A DNA stretch of 55,095 nt from Alteromonadaceae bacterium (lineage in GTDB: Bacteria; Pseudomonadota; Gammaproteobacteria; Pseudomonadales; Oleiphilaceae), in contig JABXHG010000179.1 in NCBI GenBank assembly GCA_013393545.1, positions 1-55,095 of the forward strand, given 5' to 3'. Positions 1 through 9,129 of the stretch are shown here, one piece after another. The translations under genes were made by a program, and so were the position numbers. Every line of letters begins with the position of its first letter. The stretch's first letter is position 1. A model generated the notes under the pieces. That model was not told the origin of the DNA. It saw only the letters and a list, made by a program, of their open reading frames with translations, and made no database searches.

Positions 1-285
1 CGTGTCGGTAAGCAGCCGGAAGGTGTCGTTGGCGAAGGCGCGCCACACCGAGGCCTGCGTGGGTGGCTGCGGCAACCCGCCGTTGACCAGGGAGAACTCC
101 CATTTCTGCTCGTCGGTGAGGTCGAAGAAGTGCTCCTGCATGCCGGGGAACTCCATCCAGCGCAGCGAGTTCTGCCGCGGGATGTCCGCGCGGCGGACGT
201 GCATCTCCACGCTCGCCGCACCGGCCTCCAGGGCGACGGAGGCGTTGTCGAAGCCACTGGCGCCGCCGCCGAGCACTTTCCCGCT
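1..285 (-). pseudogene. Truncated flavoprotein (FAD/NAD(P)-dependent oxidoreductase) fragment
   Basis: The minus strand reads through without stops and contains a glycine-rich nucleotide-binding motif (GGGASGFDNA) followed by ALEAGA. This is the second Rossmann motif of flavin-dependent monooxygenase-like oxidoreductases. The residues after it (RRADIPRQN, PGMQEHFFDL, RAFANDTF) fit the same family. Recognisable sequence stops abruptly near 285, where the DNA changes from very GC-rich to much less GC-rich. The FAD-binding N-terminus that should precede this motif is missing, and the C-terminal end runs off the left edge. It is therefore a 5'-truncated gene remnant, or a very divergent assembly junction. 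The exact substrate class is not determinable. Confidence 0.5.
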
Positions 286-610
286 TTTCCTTCTCCGTCT
301 TTTCCAGACAATATCAATTCCTGGCCTATTCCTCGGCCCTAAGCTTTTGAATTTCTGTGTTCTTTGTAAGGCTGCTAATGTTTTACCGCAAGGCTTTCTC
401 GGAGGAATACAGTGAGCAAGCTAATGGAATCCAGATCAAGCTCCGCCAACGGGGCGAGGCCATGTGGGTTGAACAAAGTGCATAGGATTTGTGGTTTTCT
501 AGATACGTGACCGGCCACATGCATAGAAAAAGGCTGTTTCCTTTGCATATCCATGCATACATGTATAGATTTTTGGGTTTTCTATACATGAATGAAAGGA
601 TGGGTCTTCC
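286..610. promoter_or_regulatory. Fic upstream region with two inverted repeats
   Basis: This stretch has no convincing gene. A GGAGG followed by a 32-codon GTG-started frame at 413 is visible, but the peptide is unrecognised. An imperfect inverted repeat TTTTCTA (495-501) / TAGAAAA (524-530) is followed by a perfect 10-bp one, CATGTATAGA (560-569) / TCTATACATG (581-590). The second ends 20 bp before the fic start. Both share the TCTA/TAGA core, so they look like paired operator sites, perhaps for the winged-helix domain of the downstream Fic protein. The function is inferred from position and symmetry only. Confidence 0.4.
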
Positions 611-1681
611 GTGCTGCCAACGTTACCGCTTGAACAGATCGAACAATGGGAATCTCGTGCCGTACTGAAAAAAGCGGCGGAAGCCCACCGCTATCTGGCG
701 GAGCTTAAGGGCGTGGCAACCACCATTCCCAACGAAGAGATTTTGATCAACACGCTTACGCTTCAGGAAGCCCGGCACAGTTCGGAAATCGAGAACATCA
801 TCACCACCCAGGATGATCTGTATAGAGCTGTGGTGGCAGATGAAGCCAGCATTTCGCCGGAAACCAAAGAGGTTCAGAACTATGCGATGGCACTGCGGTC
901 AGCTTTCCGAAGCGTTCGACAGTCCCGCCTGATTCGTCTGGAAGACATCCTTTTAATCCAAGAAACCCTTGAGAAAAACCGTGCTGGCCTGCGCAAACTT
1001 CCGGGAACCGCGCTGAAGAATCAAGCCACTGGTGGCGTGGTCTATGAACCACCACAATCTGCGGATGATATAGAAAAACTGATGAGTAACCTGGTGGAAT
1101 ATATCAACAACGATGACCTCTGCGAGGCCGATCCATTGGTCAAAATGGCTATTATCCATCATCAGTTTGAGAGCATTCATCCGTTCTATGATGGCAACGG
1201 CAGAACCGGTCGCATCATCAACATGCTCTATATGGTCGTTAAAGACCTGCTGGATCTCCCGGTGCTGTATCTCAGCCGCTACCTGATTCAGACGAAATCG
1301 GATTACTACCAGCAGCTACAAAATGTTCGGGATACAGGTAATTGGGAGCCCTGGCTACTCTACATACTGGAAGGGATCAGCCAAACTGCACAACAGACCA
1401 TCGCATTGATTGGCCAGATCCGGGAACTCATGCAGCACACCAAACACCGAATGCGTGAAGAATGCCCCAAAATCTACCGTCAGGAGTTGCTGAACAACCT
1501 GTTCAATCACCCCTACACCAAAATCGAGTTCGTCATGGAAGACCTGGCAGTCAGCAGAATCACGGCCTCCAAATATCTGGATGAGCTGATCAGTATCGGC
1601 CTGTTGGACAAAATCAAAGTCGGCCGCAGCAATTACTACATCAATTCATCGCTCATGGCCCTGTTCCTTGAGCGCGCCTGA
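611..1681 (+). CDS. Fic family protein (class II, with C-terminal winged helix)
   Basis: The 356-residue protein carries the complete Fic catalytic signature HPFYDGNGRTGR at residues 190-201, including catalytic His190 and the phosphate-binding Asn/Arg. Fic enzymes transfer AMP, or other phosphate-containing groups, from a nucleotide to a hydroxyl side chain of a target protein. The N-terminal segment holds an inhibitory helix motif, S57xxxE61N62, as in self-inhibited class II Fic proteins. The last ~80 residues (around VMEDLAVSRITASKYLDEL) resemble a winged-helix DNA-binding domain. The start is GTG at 611; the nearby ATGs are out of frame. The palindromes upstream suggest autoregulation. 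No antitoxin gene is needed because inhibition is built in. The target is unknown. Confidence 0.85.
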   Translation: MLPTLPLEQIEQWESRAVLKKAAEAHRYLAELKGVATTIPNEEILINTLTLQEARHSSEIENIITTQDDLYRAVVADEASISPETKEVQNYAMALRSAFRSVRQSRLIRLEDILLIQETLEKNRAGLRKLPGTALKNQATGGVVYEPPQSADDIEKLMSNLVEYINNDDLCEADPLVKMAIIHHQFESIHPFYDGNGRTGRIINMLYMVVKDLLDLPVLYLSRYLIQTKSDYYQQLQNVRDTGNWEPWLLYILEGISQTAQQTIALIGQIRELMQHTKHRMREECPKIYRQELLNNLFNHPYTKIEFVMEDLAVSRITASKYLDELISIGLLDKIKVGRSNYYINSSLMALFLERA

Positions 1682-1699
1682 TACCAATCGGAAGCACTC

Positions 1700-1771
1700 T
1701 TGACCAATAACGATATCTTCCAGAAACTCTGGAGCCTTTACGAACGCCTACCCGAGAATAACGCCAACTAA
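1700..1771 (+). pseudogene. Possible remnant of the 5' end of an hsdM-type gene
   Basis: A TTG-started frame of 23 codons reads TNNDIFQKLWSLYERL and then stops. The beginning resembles the N-terminus of type I restriction-modification methylase subunits (NN-x-I-x-x-KLW). Fic genes of this type are often found in restriction loci. Similarity extends over too few residues to be sure, and no ribosome-binding site is obvious. It may be chance. Confidence 0.2.
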
Positions 1772-1799
1772 ACCAGATCCGGTGATAGCCGCGACTTCA

Positions 1800-2192
1800 T
1801 CAGTAAGCACTGCGAATCAAGTCAATACCAGGCTTGAGCACTTCCCGCCAGGCCTGATGCAGCTGCGGCGACCATTCCGGATCGTGGTCCCGCACGGTTT
1901 TCAGAAGGGATTGCTCCCACAGGCTGTACCACTCGGGACTGATATTGTAGTTATGCCGGTTATGGCTCTCACCCAGCTCCCGGAGTTCTCGGTCAGACAT
2001 GCCACGGGCCACCAGCATCAGTTGCATCACGCCATTGCGCAGCAAATGCCGTTGAGCGGCCATGTCGGTGTTGATAAAACGTTTGCGGATCTCGTCGGAA
2101 CTGGCCATGAAGTAATCGTAGAAGTCGGCAAAAAATTCGTCATTCCGACAGCAGCGGCCGTAGCTCTGGAAAACCAGATCGGTGGGGCTCAT
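1800..2192 (-). CDS. Globin family protein
   Basis: The 130-residue all-helical protein matches single-domain bacterial globins. It has an N-terminal FxxFYDxFMxSSxEI region, the FxNTDMxxQ segment typical of globin-coupled-sensor-like haemoglobins, and a likely proximal haem ligand His77 in LGESHNRH. The C-terminal helix ends WREVLKPGIDLI. Such proteins bind haem and O2 or NO in the cytoplasm. No signalling domain is fused, but the adjacent downstream gene is a cyclic-di-GMP protein. The length is normal for the family. Confidence 0.75.
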   Translation of the reverse strand: MSPTDLVFQSYGRCCRNDEFFADFYDYFMASSDEIRKRFINTDMAAQRHLLRNGVMQLMLVARGMSDRELRELGESHNRHNYNISPEWYSLWEQSLLKTVRDHDPEWSPQLHQAWREVLKPGIDLIRSAY

Positions 2193-2308
2193 GTTTTGCT
2201 ATGTCCTTGTCCTGACTAAAAATAAAGCGAGGATCGCATTTTAGACATCAGACCGGAACTTGCTATAAGGGTATTCGCCACTGACGCCGGTTGCGTCAGT
2301 CTGGCCCG

Positions 2309-3955
2309 TTAACCCGTTTCCTTGAGATAGTTGAACGTTGTGTGAAAGCCGGGCACATCGGCAGCAGGCATTGGCCGGCTCAGGTGATACCCCTGGGCGA
2401 TGTCGCAACCGGCCACTTTCAGGTGCACCAGCTGCTCCGGTGTCTCCACCCCTTCGGCCACCACTTTCAGGTTCATGCGCTTGGCCAGGATGATGGTGGA
2501 AGACACCACCGGGCTGTCGTCGTGGCTATTGCAGATGCGCGAAATCAGGCTACGGTCAATTTTCAGCTTGTCCACCGGCACCCTTTCCAGATGCGCCAGC
2601 CCGGAATAACCGGTGCCAAAATCGTCCAGGCTAAGGCGGATGCCCGCATCGTGCAGGCAGCGCAGGTTCTCCATGGCCTGATCATCCAGAATGGCGGTTT
2701 CTGTCACCTCCAGCTCCAGCATCTCCTGAGCCAGGCCATGTTGCCCAATTTCCGCCCGGACCCGGTCGCAAAAGCCGATCTCGCTCAACTGGATCGGGGA
2801 TACATTAACCGCCAGCGGGTGGGCTTTCAGACCCTCGGCCTGCCATTGCACGAGCTGTTCACAGGCCAGGCGTATCACTTCCATGCCCAGCGGGACGACA
2901 AAGCCACTGCGCTCGGCCATGGGTATGAAGCGGTCCGGGAACAGCAAGCCATATTTCGGGTGCTGCCAGCGCACCAGGGTTTCATAACCGACAATCTCCA
3001 TGGTCTCCAGACACACCTGCGGCTGGTAGTGCAGGACAAACTGGCGGTCACGCAGGGCATCGGCAAAGGCCTGTTCCAGGTGGAATTCTTCAATGTCGCT
3101 GTGGGAGTTCAGGGACTGGTCGAAGAACCGATGTTGTCCGCGACCAGCCCGCTTGGCGGAATACATGGCCGCATCCGCACCGCGCAGGAGATCATCAATG
3201 GTCTGACCGTCCCTGGGTGAGATGGCAATCCCCACGGACGGGCTGCTGTTAAGCTCACAGCCATCCAGCTGGTAAGGAGCTGACAAGTGTGCCACGAGGG
3301 CTGATACCCATTTCTCGATATCGGCTTCGGTCCTGTCGCCGCCCATGAACACGACAAACTCATCGCCGCCAAAACGTCCAGCCAGATCGTCCTCGCCCAG
3401 GCGGTGCTGAATTCTGCCGGCCACCGCCTGCAGCAACAAGTCGCCGATGTGGTGCCCCAAGCTGTCATTGATGGATTTAAAGCGATCCAGGTCAATAAAC
3501 AGCAGGGCGCACAAACGGCGTTGCCTGCGTTGGTTGGCGAGGGCATCGACCGTCACATCCAGGAACTGGCGGCGGTTGTACAGACCGCTTAAGTGATCGA
3601 TGGAAGCTGCCCGTGTGGTACGCGCGTGCTCGCCTTCCAGCCGTTCAATCAGTTCACGATTCTGACGTTGAGTCTGATACAACACCTGCAGTGCTGTGCG
3701 ATGGTGTTGTAACACCTGATTTAACCAAAACACGGTGCCACCAATCATTAACGTCGATACGAGGTTAATCGCCAACTGGTGTCCGCTGCCACTGCCCACG
3801 GCTTTCGAACCAGGCATGGGACCGGTAACAAACATCTGGAACAGCCAGGGCGACCAAATGAATAAAACCATCACGAGTCCCGCCAGCATAATGACCAGTT
3901 GAACTGTATTAAGGGAGGTGTCGGAATTGCGGTGCATCAGGAGAACTCTTGCCAT
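2309..3955 (-). CDS. Membrane GGDEF/EAL cyclic-di-GMP protein
   Basis: The 548-residue protein has two N-terminal membrane segments (residues ~18-43 and ~60-82), then a GGDEF domain and an EAL domain. The GGDEF motif is intact at 196-200. The allosteric RxxD inhibitory site is absent, since the corresponding residues are GEDD. The EAL signature is ETL at 325-327 followed by VRW. NVSPIQL, DDFGTGYSGL and VAEGVET are preserved, so phosphodiesterase activity is plausible. It would make and/or degrade the second messenger c-di-GMP at the inner membrane. The start could also be Met7 (3937). It lies downstream of, and apart from, the helicase gene. Confidence 0.88.
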   Translation of the reverse strand: MARVLLMHRNSDTSLNTVQLVIMLAGLVMVLFIWSPWLFQMFVTGPMPGSKAVGSGSGHQLAINLVSTLMIGGTVFWLNQVLQHHRTALQVLYQTQRQNRELIERLEGEHARTTRAASIDHLSGLYNRRQFLDVTVDALANQRRQRRLCALLFIDLDRFKSINDSLGHHIGDLLLQAVAGRIQHRLGEDDLAGRFGGDEFVVFMGGDRTEADIEKWVSALVAHLSAPYQLDGCELNSSPSVGIAISPRDGQTIDDLLRGADAAMYSAKRAGRGQHRFFDQSLNSHSDIEEFHLEQAFADALRDRQFVLHYQPQVCLETMEIVGYETLVRWQHPKYGLLFPDRFIPMAERSGFVVPLGMEVIRLACEQLVQWQAEGLKAHPLAVNVSPIQLSEIGFCDRVRAEIGQHGLAQEMLELEVTETAILDDQAMENLRCLHDAGIRLSLDDFGTGYSGLAHLERVPVDKLKIDRSLISRICNSHDDSPVVSSTIILAKRMNLKVVAEGVETPEQLVHLKVAGCDIAQGYHLSRPMPAADVPGFHTTFNYLKETG

Positions 3956-4011
3956 TACAGTGGCAAGCTAACAATGCCGTGTGGCAGTTCGGTTACAAGC
4001 TGCAGTCTGTC

Positions 4012-6291
4012 TCAATCCGTACCGGAGAACCACCAGCCGGGCAGCAACCGGTTAACCCTGGATTGCAGAAAACGGTCGTCGATCAGCCAGATCACACCCT
4101 TATCCTCGGGCGTACGAATCACTCGTCCAGCCGCCTGGGCCACTTTCTGCAGGCCGGGAATCAGGTAGGTGTAGTTGTAGCCTTCACCAAAACGTTGCTG
4201 CAGACGCTCTTTCAGGATTTCATGCCAGGGGTCAAAAGGCGGCAGGCCGAGTGTGGCCACAAAGGCGCCAATAAGCTGGTCGCCGGGCAGGTCGATGCCT
4301 TCACTGAACACACCGCCAAGTACGGCAAAGGCGATGCTGCCGCCGGGCTTCTGGAACTCCGCCAGAAACTGCCGGCGCTGCTCCGGGGTCATGCCCGGTT
4401 GCTGGGAACGCTGGGGAATGTCCGGTGCGCTGTCCGCCAGCTGGTCACTCACGGCTTGCGCATATTTGAAACTGCTGAAAAACGCCAGGTAATGGCCCGG
4501 CCGTTCCCGATACTGTCTGGCAATCAGCCCGGCGATGGGCTGCAAGCTGGCTTGCCGATGCGCCTGCCGGGTACTGATGCCGGGCGTGAATTTCACCTGT
4601 AATTGTTCAGCACTGAACGGGCTGGGAAGAGAGGTGAAACGGGTATCGGTCGGCAAACCCAGCAAATCCCGGTAATACACGCCAGGGCTCAGGGTGGCAG
4701 AGAACAGTAGCACCGAATGGGCGGCCTTAAAGCGCTCTGTGAGGAAGTCCGCCGGGATCAGGTTCTGGATGGTCAGGCTGGCCCGGCCCCGGCCGGCATG
4801 CTCGAACTGGCACAGGGAATGGTCGCCGAAGCTGTCCGCCAGTTTCAGAAAGGCCACGCTTTCAAACAACAGTTCCTGCAGCGCCAGGTCCGGCGGATGG
4901 TCGGCCAGGTAATCGGTCAGACTGGACACCAGTCCCTGCAGGGCACCGGGCAGTTGCGCGGGCAGGGTATCCAGAAACACCGGGTGGGGTTTCTCTGTGT
5001 GGTCCCGGATCAGACCTTGCCAGGCACGGGCGGTACGGTCGAGCGCGGCCTTCACCGGCCCGGGTGCGGTTTTCCGGGTTTTCAGCAGACGCTGCTGGTC
5101 CAGCCGTACCGAATACATACCTCGGGCCCGGTCTACCAGGTTGTGGGCTTCGTCCACCAGCACACTGGCTTGCCAGTTGTTCTGGCGGATCAAACCATGG
5201 AGCAGGGCGGACTGGTCAAACAGCCGGTTCACATCGCCAATCACCAGATCACACCAGCGCGCCATTTCCTGCGCCAGGAAATAGGGGCAAACGTCATGAC
5301 CCGCGGCAATCTTCGCCAGGTTTTCCTGATTTAACGGTTCTTTGCTCTGAACAGCCTCAGCCCGGGCATCCGGCAGGCGGTCGAAAAAGCCTTTCGCCAA
5401 AGGACAGGATTCGCCATGGCAGGCTTTATCCGGGTGTTCGCAGGCATGGTCTTTGGACACCAGCTCCAGCGTTCGCAACGGCCAGGCTTGCAGCTCACTC
5501 TGACCCATGCGCAATTTCTCCACCGCATCCAGCGCCAGCTGGCGGGCGGTGTTGCGGCAGGTGAGGTAAAACAGCCGGTCTTGCCTTGCGGCGGATATAG
5601 CCATCAGGGCCGGGAACAGGGTGCCCAGGGTTTTACCAAGCCCGGTGGGCGCTTCCAGCAGCAGGTGCTCGCCTTTCACCGAGTTCTTGTACACGGTTTC
5701 CGCCAGCTGCCGCTGCCGGGGGCGAAACTGCGAGAAGGGGAAGCGCAGGTTGGCCAGCAGGGCGTCGCGCTGTTCCCGGTGATGCTCTTCCTGCTCGGCC
5801 CAGTTCTTGTAAATGCCGCACAGGGCTTCCAGTTCCTGCCAGAGCTCGTCGGCCCCGGCGGTTTCGGCAATGGCGGTTTCCTTGTCGCGCCCGGCGTCGT
5901 AATACACCAGTGCCAGCTCTACCCGCTTCCGGTTTTCCTGCCGACACAGCAGGGCGCCGTAGGCCCGCAACTGGGCCCGGTGCAGGGCACGCTGGTGCGG
6001 GCGAATGCGGGAAACGTCCCCCCGGTGGGTTTTGATTTCCTCCAGCCGGTTTTTGTGCGGATCATAACCATCGGCCCGACCGGACAGCTTTAATTCCAGA
6101 CATTCTCCGGTCAGTAAATACTCGCTTTTGTAGCCATAACCGCGCCGGGCCTGCAGTGCCTGGTGGCCAGCCATACCTTCCTCGGCACTGGGAGCCGGGG
6201 TGTAGCGAAAATCCAGATCGCCGGTACGGGCGGCAAACTCGCATAACGTGCGAACCGCTACCTTCAACGGTTTATTCGCGGCCTCACTCAT
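4012..6291 (-). CDS. DinG/XPD-type superfamily 2 helicase with N-terminal Cas4-like nuclease domain
   Basis: The 759-residue protein starts with a PD-(D/E)XK nuclease-like region (His43, Asp74 in GRADGYD, EEIK at 84-87). A superfamily 2 DNA helicase follows: Walker A APTGLGKT (214-221), DEAH at 380-383, and C-terminal GVFSEGIDLPGD and QAAGRVIR motifs. Cys284, Cys291, Cys296 and Cys335 are placed like the iron-sulphur cluster ligands of XPD/DinG helicases. It should unwind 5'-tailed or structured DNA in repair. The start at 6291 is chosen because its ATG overlaps the stop of the upstream nuclease gene in an ATGA, which implies translational coupling. An upstream in-frame ATG at 6324 is possible but less likely. 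Confidence 0.85.
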   Translation of the reverse strand: MSEAANKPLKVAVRTLCEFAARTGDLDFRYTPAPSAEEGMAGHQALQARRGYGYKSEYLLTGECLELKLSGRADGYDPHKNRLEEIKTHRGDVSRIRPHQRALHRAQLRAYGALLCRQENRKRVELALVYYDAGRDKETAIAETAGADELWQELEALCGIYKNWAEQEEHHREQRDALLANLRFPFSQFRPRQRQLAETVYKNSVKGEHLLLEAPTGLGKTLGTLFPALMAISAARQDRLFYLTCRNTARQLALDAVEKLRMGQSELQAWPLRTLELVSKDHACEHPDKACHGESCPLAKGFFDRLPDARAEAVQSKEPLNQENLAKIAAGHDVCPYFLAQEMARWCDLVIGDVNRLFDQSALLHGLIRQNNWQASVLVDEAHNLVDRARGMYSVRLDQQRLLKTRKTAPGPVKAALDRTARAWQGLIRDHTEKPHPVFLDTLPAQLPGALQGLVSSLTDYLADHPPDLALQELLFESVAFLKLADSFGDHSLCQFEHAGRGRASLTIQNLIPADFLTERFKAAHSVLLFSATLSPGVYYRDLLGLPTDTRFTSLPSPFSAEQLQVKFTPGISTRQAHRQASLQPIAGLIARQYRERPGHYLAFFSSFKYAQAVSDQLADSAPDIPQRSQQPGMTPEQRRQFLAEFQKPGGSIAFAVLGGVFSEGIDLPGDQLIGAFVATLGLPPFDPWHEILKERLQQRFGEGYNYTYLIPGLQKVAQAAGRVIRTPEDKGVIWLIDDRFLQSRVNRLLPGWWFSGTD

Positions 6292-7994
6292 TCCGCACCT
6301 TTGTCCCGCCAGCGCACATAGCAAACGCTGGCCGGGATACCTTCCCGGGCAAAAAAGTGCAGCCAGCGAGTCTGGTGATCCTGCAGGCGGTCGCCGGGGC
6401 CTTTCACTTCAATCATTTCATAGCGCTGTCCGGGCTGGTCAGCGTCCGGCATAAGCCGGATCAAGTCCGGAAAGCCGCTGCGGTGCTCCTTGATGTTGTT
6501 GAGCAGGCGGCGGAACAGGGCCTCCAGGTGGCGGGCCGGGATACAGTCCATGGCCAGTTCCAGCAGGTTTTCATTCAGCACCGGCCAGATAACAAAAGGG
6601 TTGGCGATGCCCTGCTTGTTCCGGAAAGTCTCGAGAATTGCCTGTCGGTAGTCGCCGGTTGCCAGCAACCCGAAACGTTGTTCGAACGCCTGCTGGCGCC
6701 TCGCTACAAAGTCTTCCCGGGTCAGGTCGGCAGGGCCGATGTGGAACGGATGAAAGAAGGCACCGGGAATGGGTTTGAAAATCACCGGCCAGCACAGCAG
6801 GCCAAACAAAGCGTTGATCAGGGTGTTTTCCACGTAGAACACCGGGGCATCATCTGTCGCCAGATGGGAAAGAACCGCCCATTCCACGGTGCCGGTGCCT
6901 GGTTTCGGCAGGCTGAGGGTAAATTCTTGCAGCGTGGGGTTATCCACAGGCTCGGGTTTGGCGGCTCCCACTTTCGGTGCCAGCCGTTTCAGCAATCGAC
7001 TCAGGCCCTGGGCTTCGGCATCGCTCAGCTCCGTGGTCTGCCACCGACAGGCGATAGCCCAGGCTTCATCAAAACGTTTCATCCGCTCCAGCAGCCGAAG
7101 CTGCTTGAGTCTCGCTTCCCGGTGGCCGCTGGTTTCCCAGGCCTCAAGCGCCAGTTCTCGCTCACCCTGGCGTTCCGCCTGCCGGCCCAGCTCCAGCAAT
7201 AAACGGTCCCGGCGACTGGTGAGCCAGGGATTATCCACCGGCTCCGGTACATCAGGCCAGACATCCGCCACTGGTTCACCGTTATCGAGTCTTTCCCGGC
7301 ACTGGTGCATCTGCAGGTAACAGTCTACTTCTGCCCGCTGCTGGAAGGCGCGGGATTCGGGCGTAAAAGGCACCAGCTCGAACTGCTGCACACCCAGTTC
7401 CACCAGCACGAAGTCCGTCCAGTTCTGGCGCAGGTTGCCGAAAAACATCAGGCGTATACGGTCGAACAAGTCCATATAGCGAAGCTTTACTACTGACCGT
7501 TCCGGCGCATCGCCATGCACTGCCAACCAATAAGGCAGCCGTTCGAATGTATTGAAACCGTCCGCCAACAGCTCCCGCATTTGCGCTTTACCCAGGCTTT
7601 TCGGATACCCCTGTTGCTGCAGCCAGGGGCCAAACGCTGGCCGCAATTCGGCAAGGGTAAACAGCCGGAATACGTCGTCCAGGCTCAGTTCCGGATCGTC
7701 ATCCAGCCAATCATCCTCAACCAGAATCGCGAGTGCGTGCGCTTCCGGTATCCGAAGCTCCGGATAACAGAGTTTTTCGGCCCGAAACAGCTCGCCCGTG
7801 CGCATCACCAGACGAGTCAGCAGTGCCCGGGCGGAGAGGGGCAGCGCGAAAAACCGGTCCAGGCGTGCCTGTTCCTCCGGAATCAGCAGATCCGCGTGAT
7901 GCTCCCGCACCCAGCTCAGCACGGTTTCCATGTTTTCCAGATAATACAGCGGATTATCCAGATCTGCTGTACGCGGTGGGGAGGTTGGTGTCAT
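6288..7994 (-). CDS. FAN1-like VRR-NUC domain nuclease
   Basis: The 568-residue protein ends in a VRR-NUC nuclease domain. Visible motifs are HRSGFPDLI, then IEVKGPGDRLQDHQ and WLHFF, giving the PD...ExK catalytic set. The N-terminal ~400 residues are helical, as in bacterial homologues of the Fanconi-associated nuclease FAN1, which cleaves 5' flaps and unhooks DNA crosslinks. It is the first gene of a two-gene operon with the XPD-like helicase, overlapping it by ATGA. The pair probably works as a helicase-nuclease repair module. The length is typical of bacterial FAN1 (about 550 residues). Confidence 0.82.
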   Translation of the reverse strand: MTPTSPPRTADLDNPLYYLENMETVLSWVREHHADLLIPEEQARLDRFFALPLSARALLTRLVMRTGELFRAEKLCYPELRIPEAHALAILVEDDWLDDDPELSLDDVFRLFTLAELRPAFGPWLQQQGYPKSLGKAQMRELLADGFNTFERLPYWLAVHGDAPERSVVKLRYMDLFDRIRLMFFGNLRQNWTDFVLVELGVQQFELVPFTPESRAFQQRAEVDCYLQMHQCRERLDNGEPVADVWPDVPEPVDNPWLTSRRDRLLLELGRQAERQGERELALEAWETSGHREARLKQLRLLERMKRFDEAWAIACRWQTTELSDAEAQGLSRLLKRLAPKVGAAKPEPVDNPTLQEFTLSLPKPGTGTVEWAVLSHLATDDAPVFYVENTLINALFGLLCWPVIFKPIPGAFFHPFHIGPADLTREDFVARRQQAFEQRFGLLATGDYRQAILETFRNKQGIANPFVIWPVLNENLLELAMDCIPARHLEALFRRLLNNIKEHRSGFPDLIRLMPDADQPGQRYEMIEVKGPGDRLQDHQTRWLHFFAREGIPASVCYVRWRDKGAE

Positions 7995-8102
7995 GACTGT
8001 CCGGAATCTTTGTCGGGTGTGAGTAATCCGCTGTTTCGGCTCGTCGTAACCATCAGGCAGCTACGTGATGATCCATCACCTATTCAATCAGAGGAGTAAT
8101 GC

Positions 8103-8810
8103 ATGAGCGCCCCGATTCTGATCACTGGTGCCGGTCAGCGTATTGGCCTGGCATTTGCCCGCGCCTGTCTTGAGCGGGGCCAGCCGGTCATTACCACCTA
8201 TCGGACCTACCGCCCGGCAGTCGACGCCCTGCAGAAGGCGGGTGCGCAGTGTATCCACGCGGATTTTGCCACGACCGAGGGTATTGATGCCTTCATAGAA
8301 ACACTCAGAGGGCGCACGGATCGCCTTCGCGCCATTATTCACAATGCCTCGGACTGGCTACCCGAGCAACCGGATACCGACCCCGCCGAAGTCATGAGCA
8401 CCATGATGCAAATTCACGCCATGGCACCTTACCGCATCAATCTCGCCTGCCGAGACCTGCTGGAAAACAGCGATACGCCCACCGACATTATCCACATGAC
8501 CGACTACGTGGTGGAGAAGGGCAGCGCCAAACACATCGCCTATGCCGCCAGCAAAGCGGCGCTCTCAAACCTCACATTGTCGTTCGCCAGGCTGCTGGCG
8601 CCCCGGGTCAAGGTAAACAGCGTGGCGCCCTCCCTGATTCTGTTTAACGAAGGAGACAACGAGGCCTATCGACGTAAAACGCTTGATAAGTCCCTGATGG
8701 GCATCGAACCCGGTGTTGAAGTGGCCGTGGCCACCCTGCAGTTCTTGCTGGATAACCCCTACATCACCGGCCGTTCACTGCCACTCGACGGCGGCCGGCA
8801 CCTCAAGTGA
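8103..8810 (+). CDS. folM: Dihydromonapterin/dihydrofolate reductase FolM (SDR family)
   Basis: This is a short-chain dehydrogenase of 235 residues with an NADPH-binding TGAGQRIG motif. The Arg in that glycine motif is characteristic of pteridine reductases and FolM. It also has HNAS, the catalytic YAASK and a VNSVAPS segment. FolM reduces dihydromonapterin, and weakly dihydrofolate, using NADPH, supplying the tetrahydromonapterin cofactor. A GGAG sits 8 bases before the ATG. It stands alone, divergent from the repair operon. Confidence 0.85.
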   Translation: MSAPILITGAGQRIGLAFARACLERGQPVITTYRTYRPAVDALQKAGAQCIHADFATTEGIDAFIETLRGRTDRLRAIIHNASDWLPEQPDTDPAEVMSTMMQIHAMAPYRINLACRDLLENSDTPTDIIHMTDYVVEKGSAKHIAYAASKAALSNLTLSFARLLAPRVKVNSVAPSLILFNEGDNEAYRRKTLDKSLMGIEPGVEVAVATLQFLLDNPYITGRSLPLDGGRHLK

Positions 8811-9129
8811 GTATTTTCTTGCTCTAACCCGAATACCCGGCCAATCCCCGAGCCGGCGCCGGTAATCAAGCTCCACATAAGCCACTCCTTTGTTTCTGTC
8901 GGTCAGAGCATTCAAACTGTCTGCTTCTCTGGCCACATACGGTAATCTGTGGCCACAGGATTGATATGTGTGTCAGATAAGGAAACCCATGGTCACCCCA
9001 TCCAGCGAAAATGCCATCGAACCCGGCTTTCACGCCATCCACGCCAATCACCTGGAAGACCTTCCCCGGGCGGGGGTGTGACTCTGCCGGCAGAATCCCC
9101 TGCCGCCGCTGCAAAGCGAGACCTGTCTG

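Noticed and set aside
2291..3220. 309-codon plus-strand frame opposite the GGDEF/EAL gene
   Set aside because: It is His/Gln-rich antisense shadow; the minus strand has complete GGDEF and EAL motifs.
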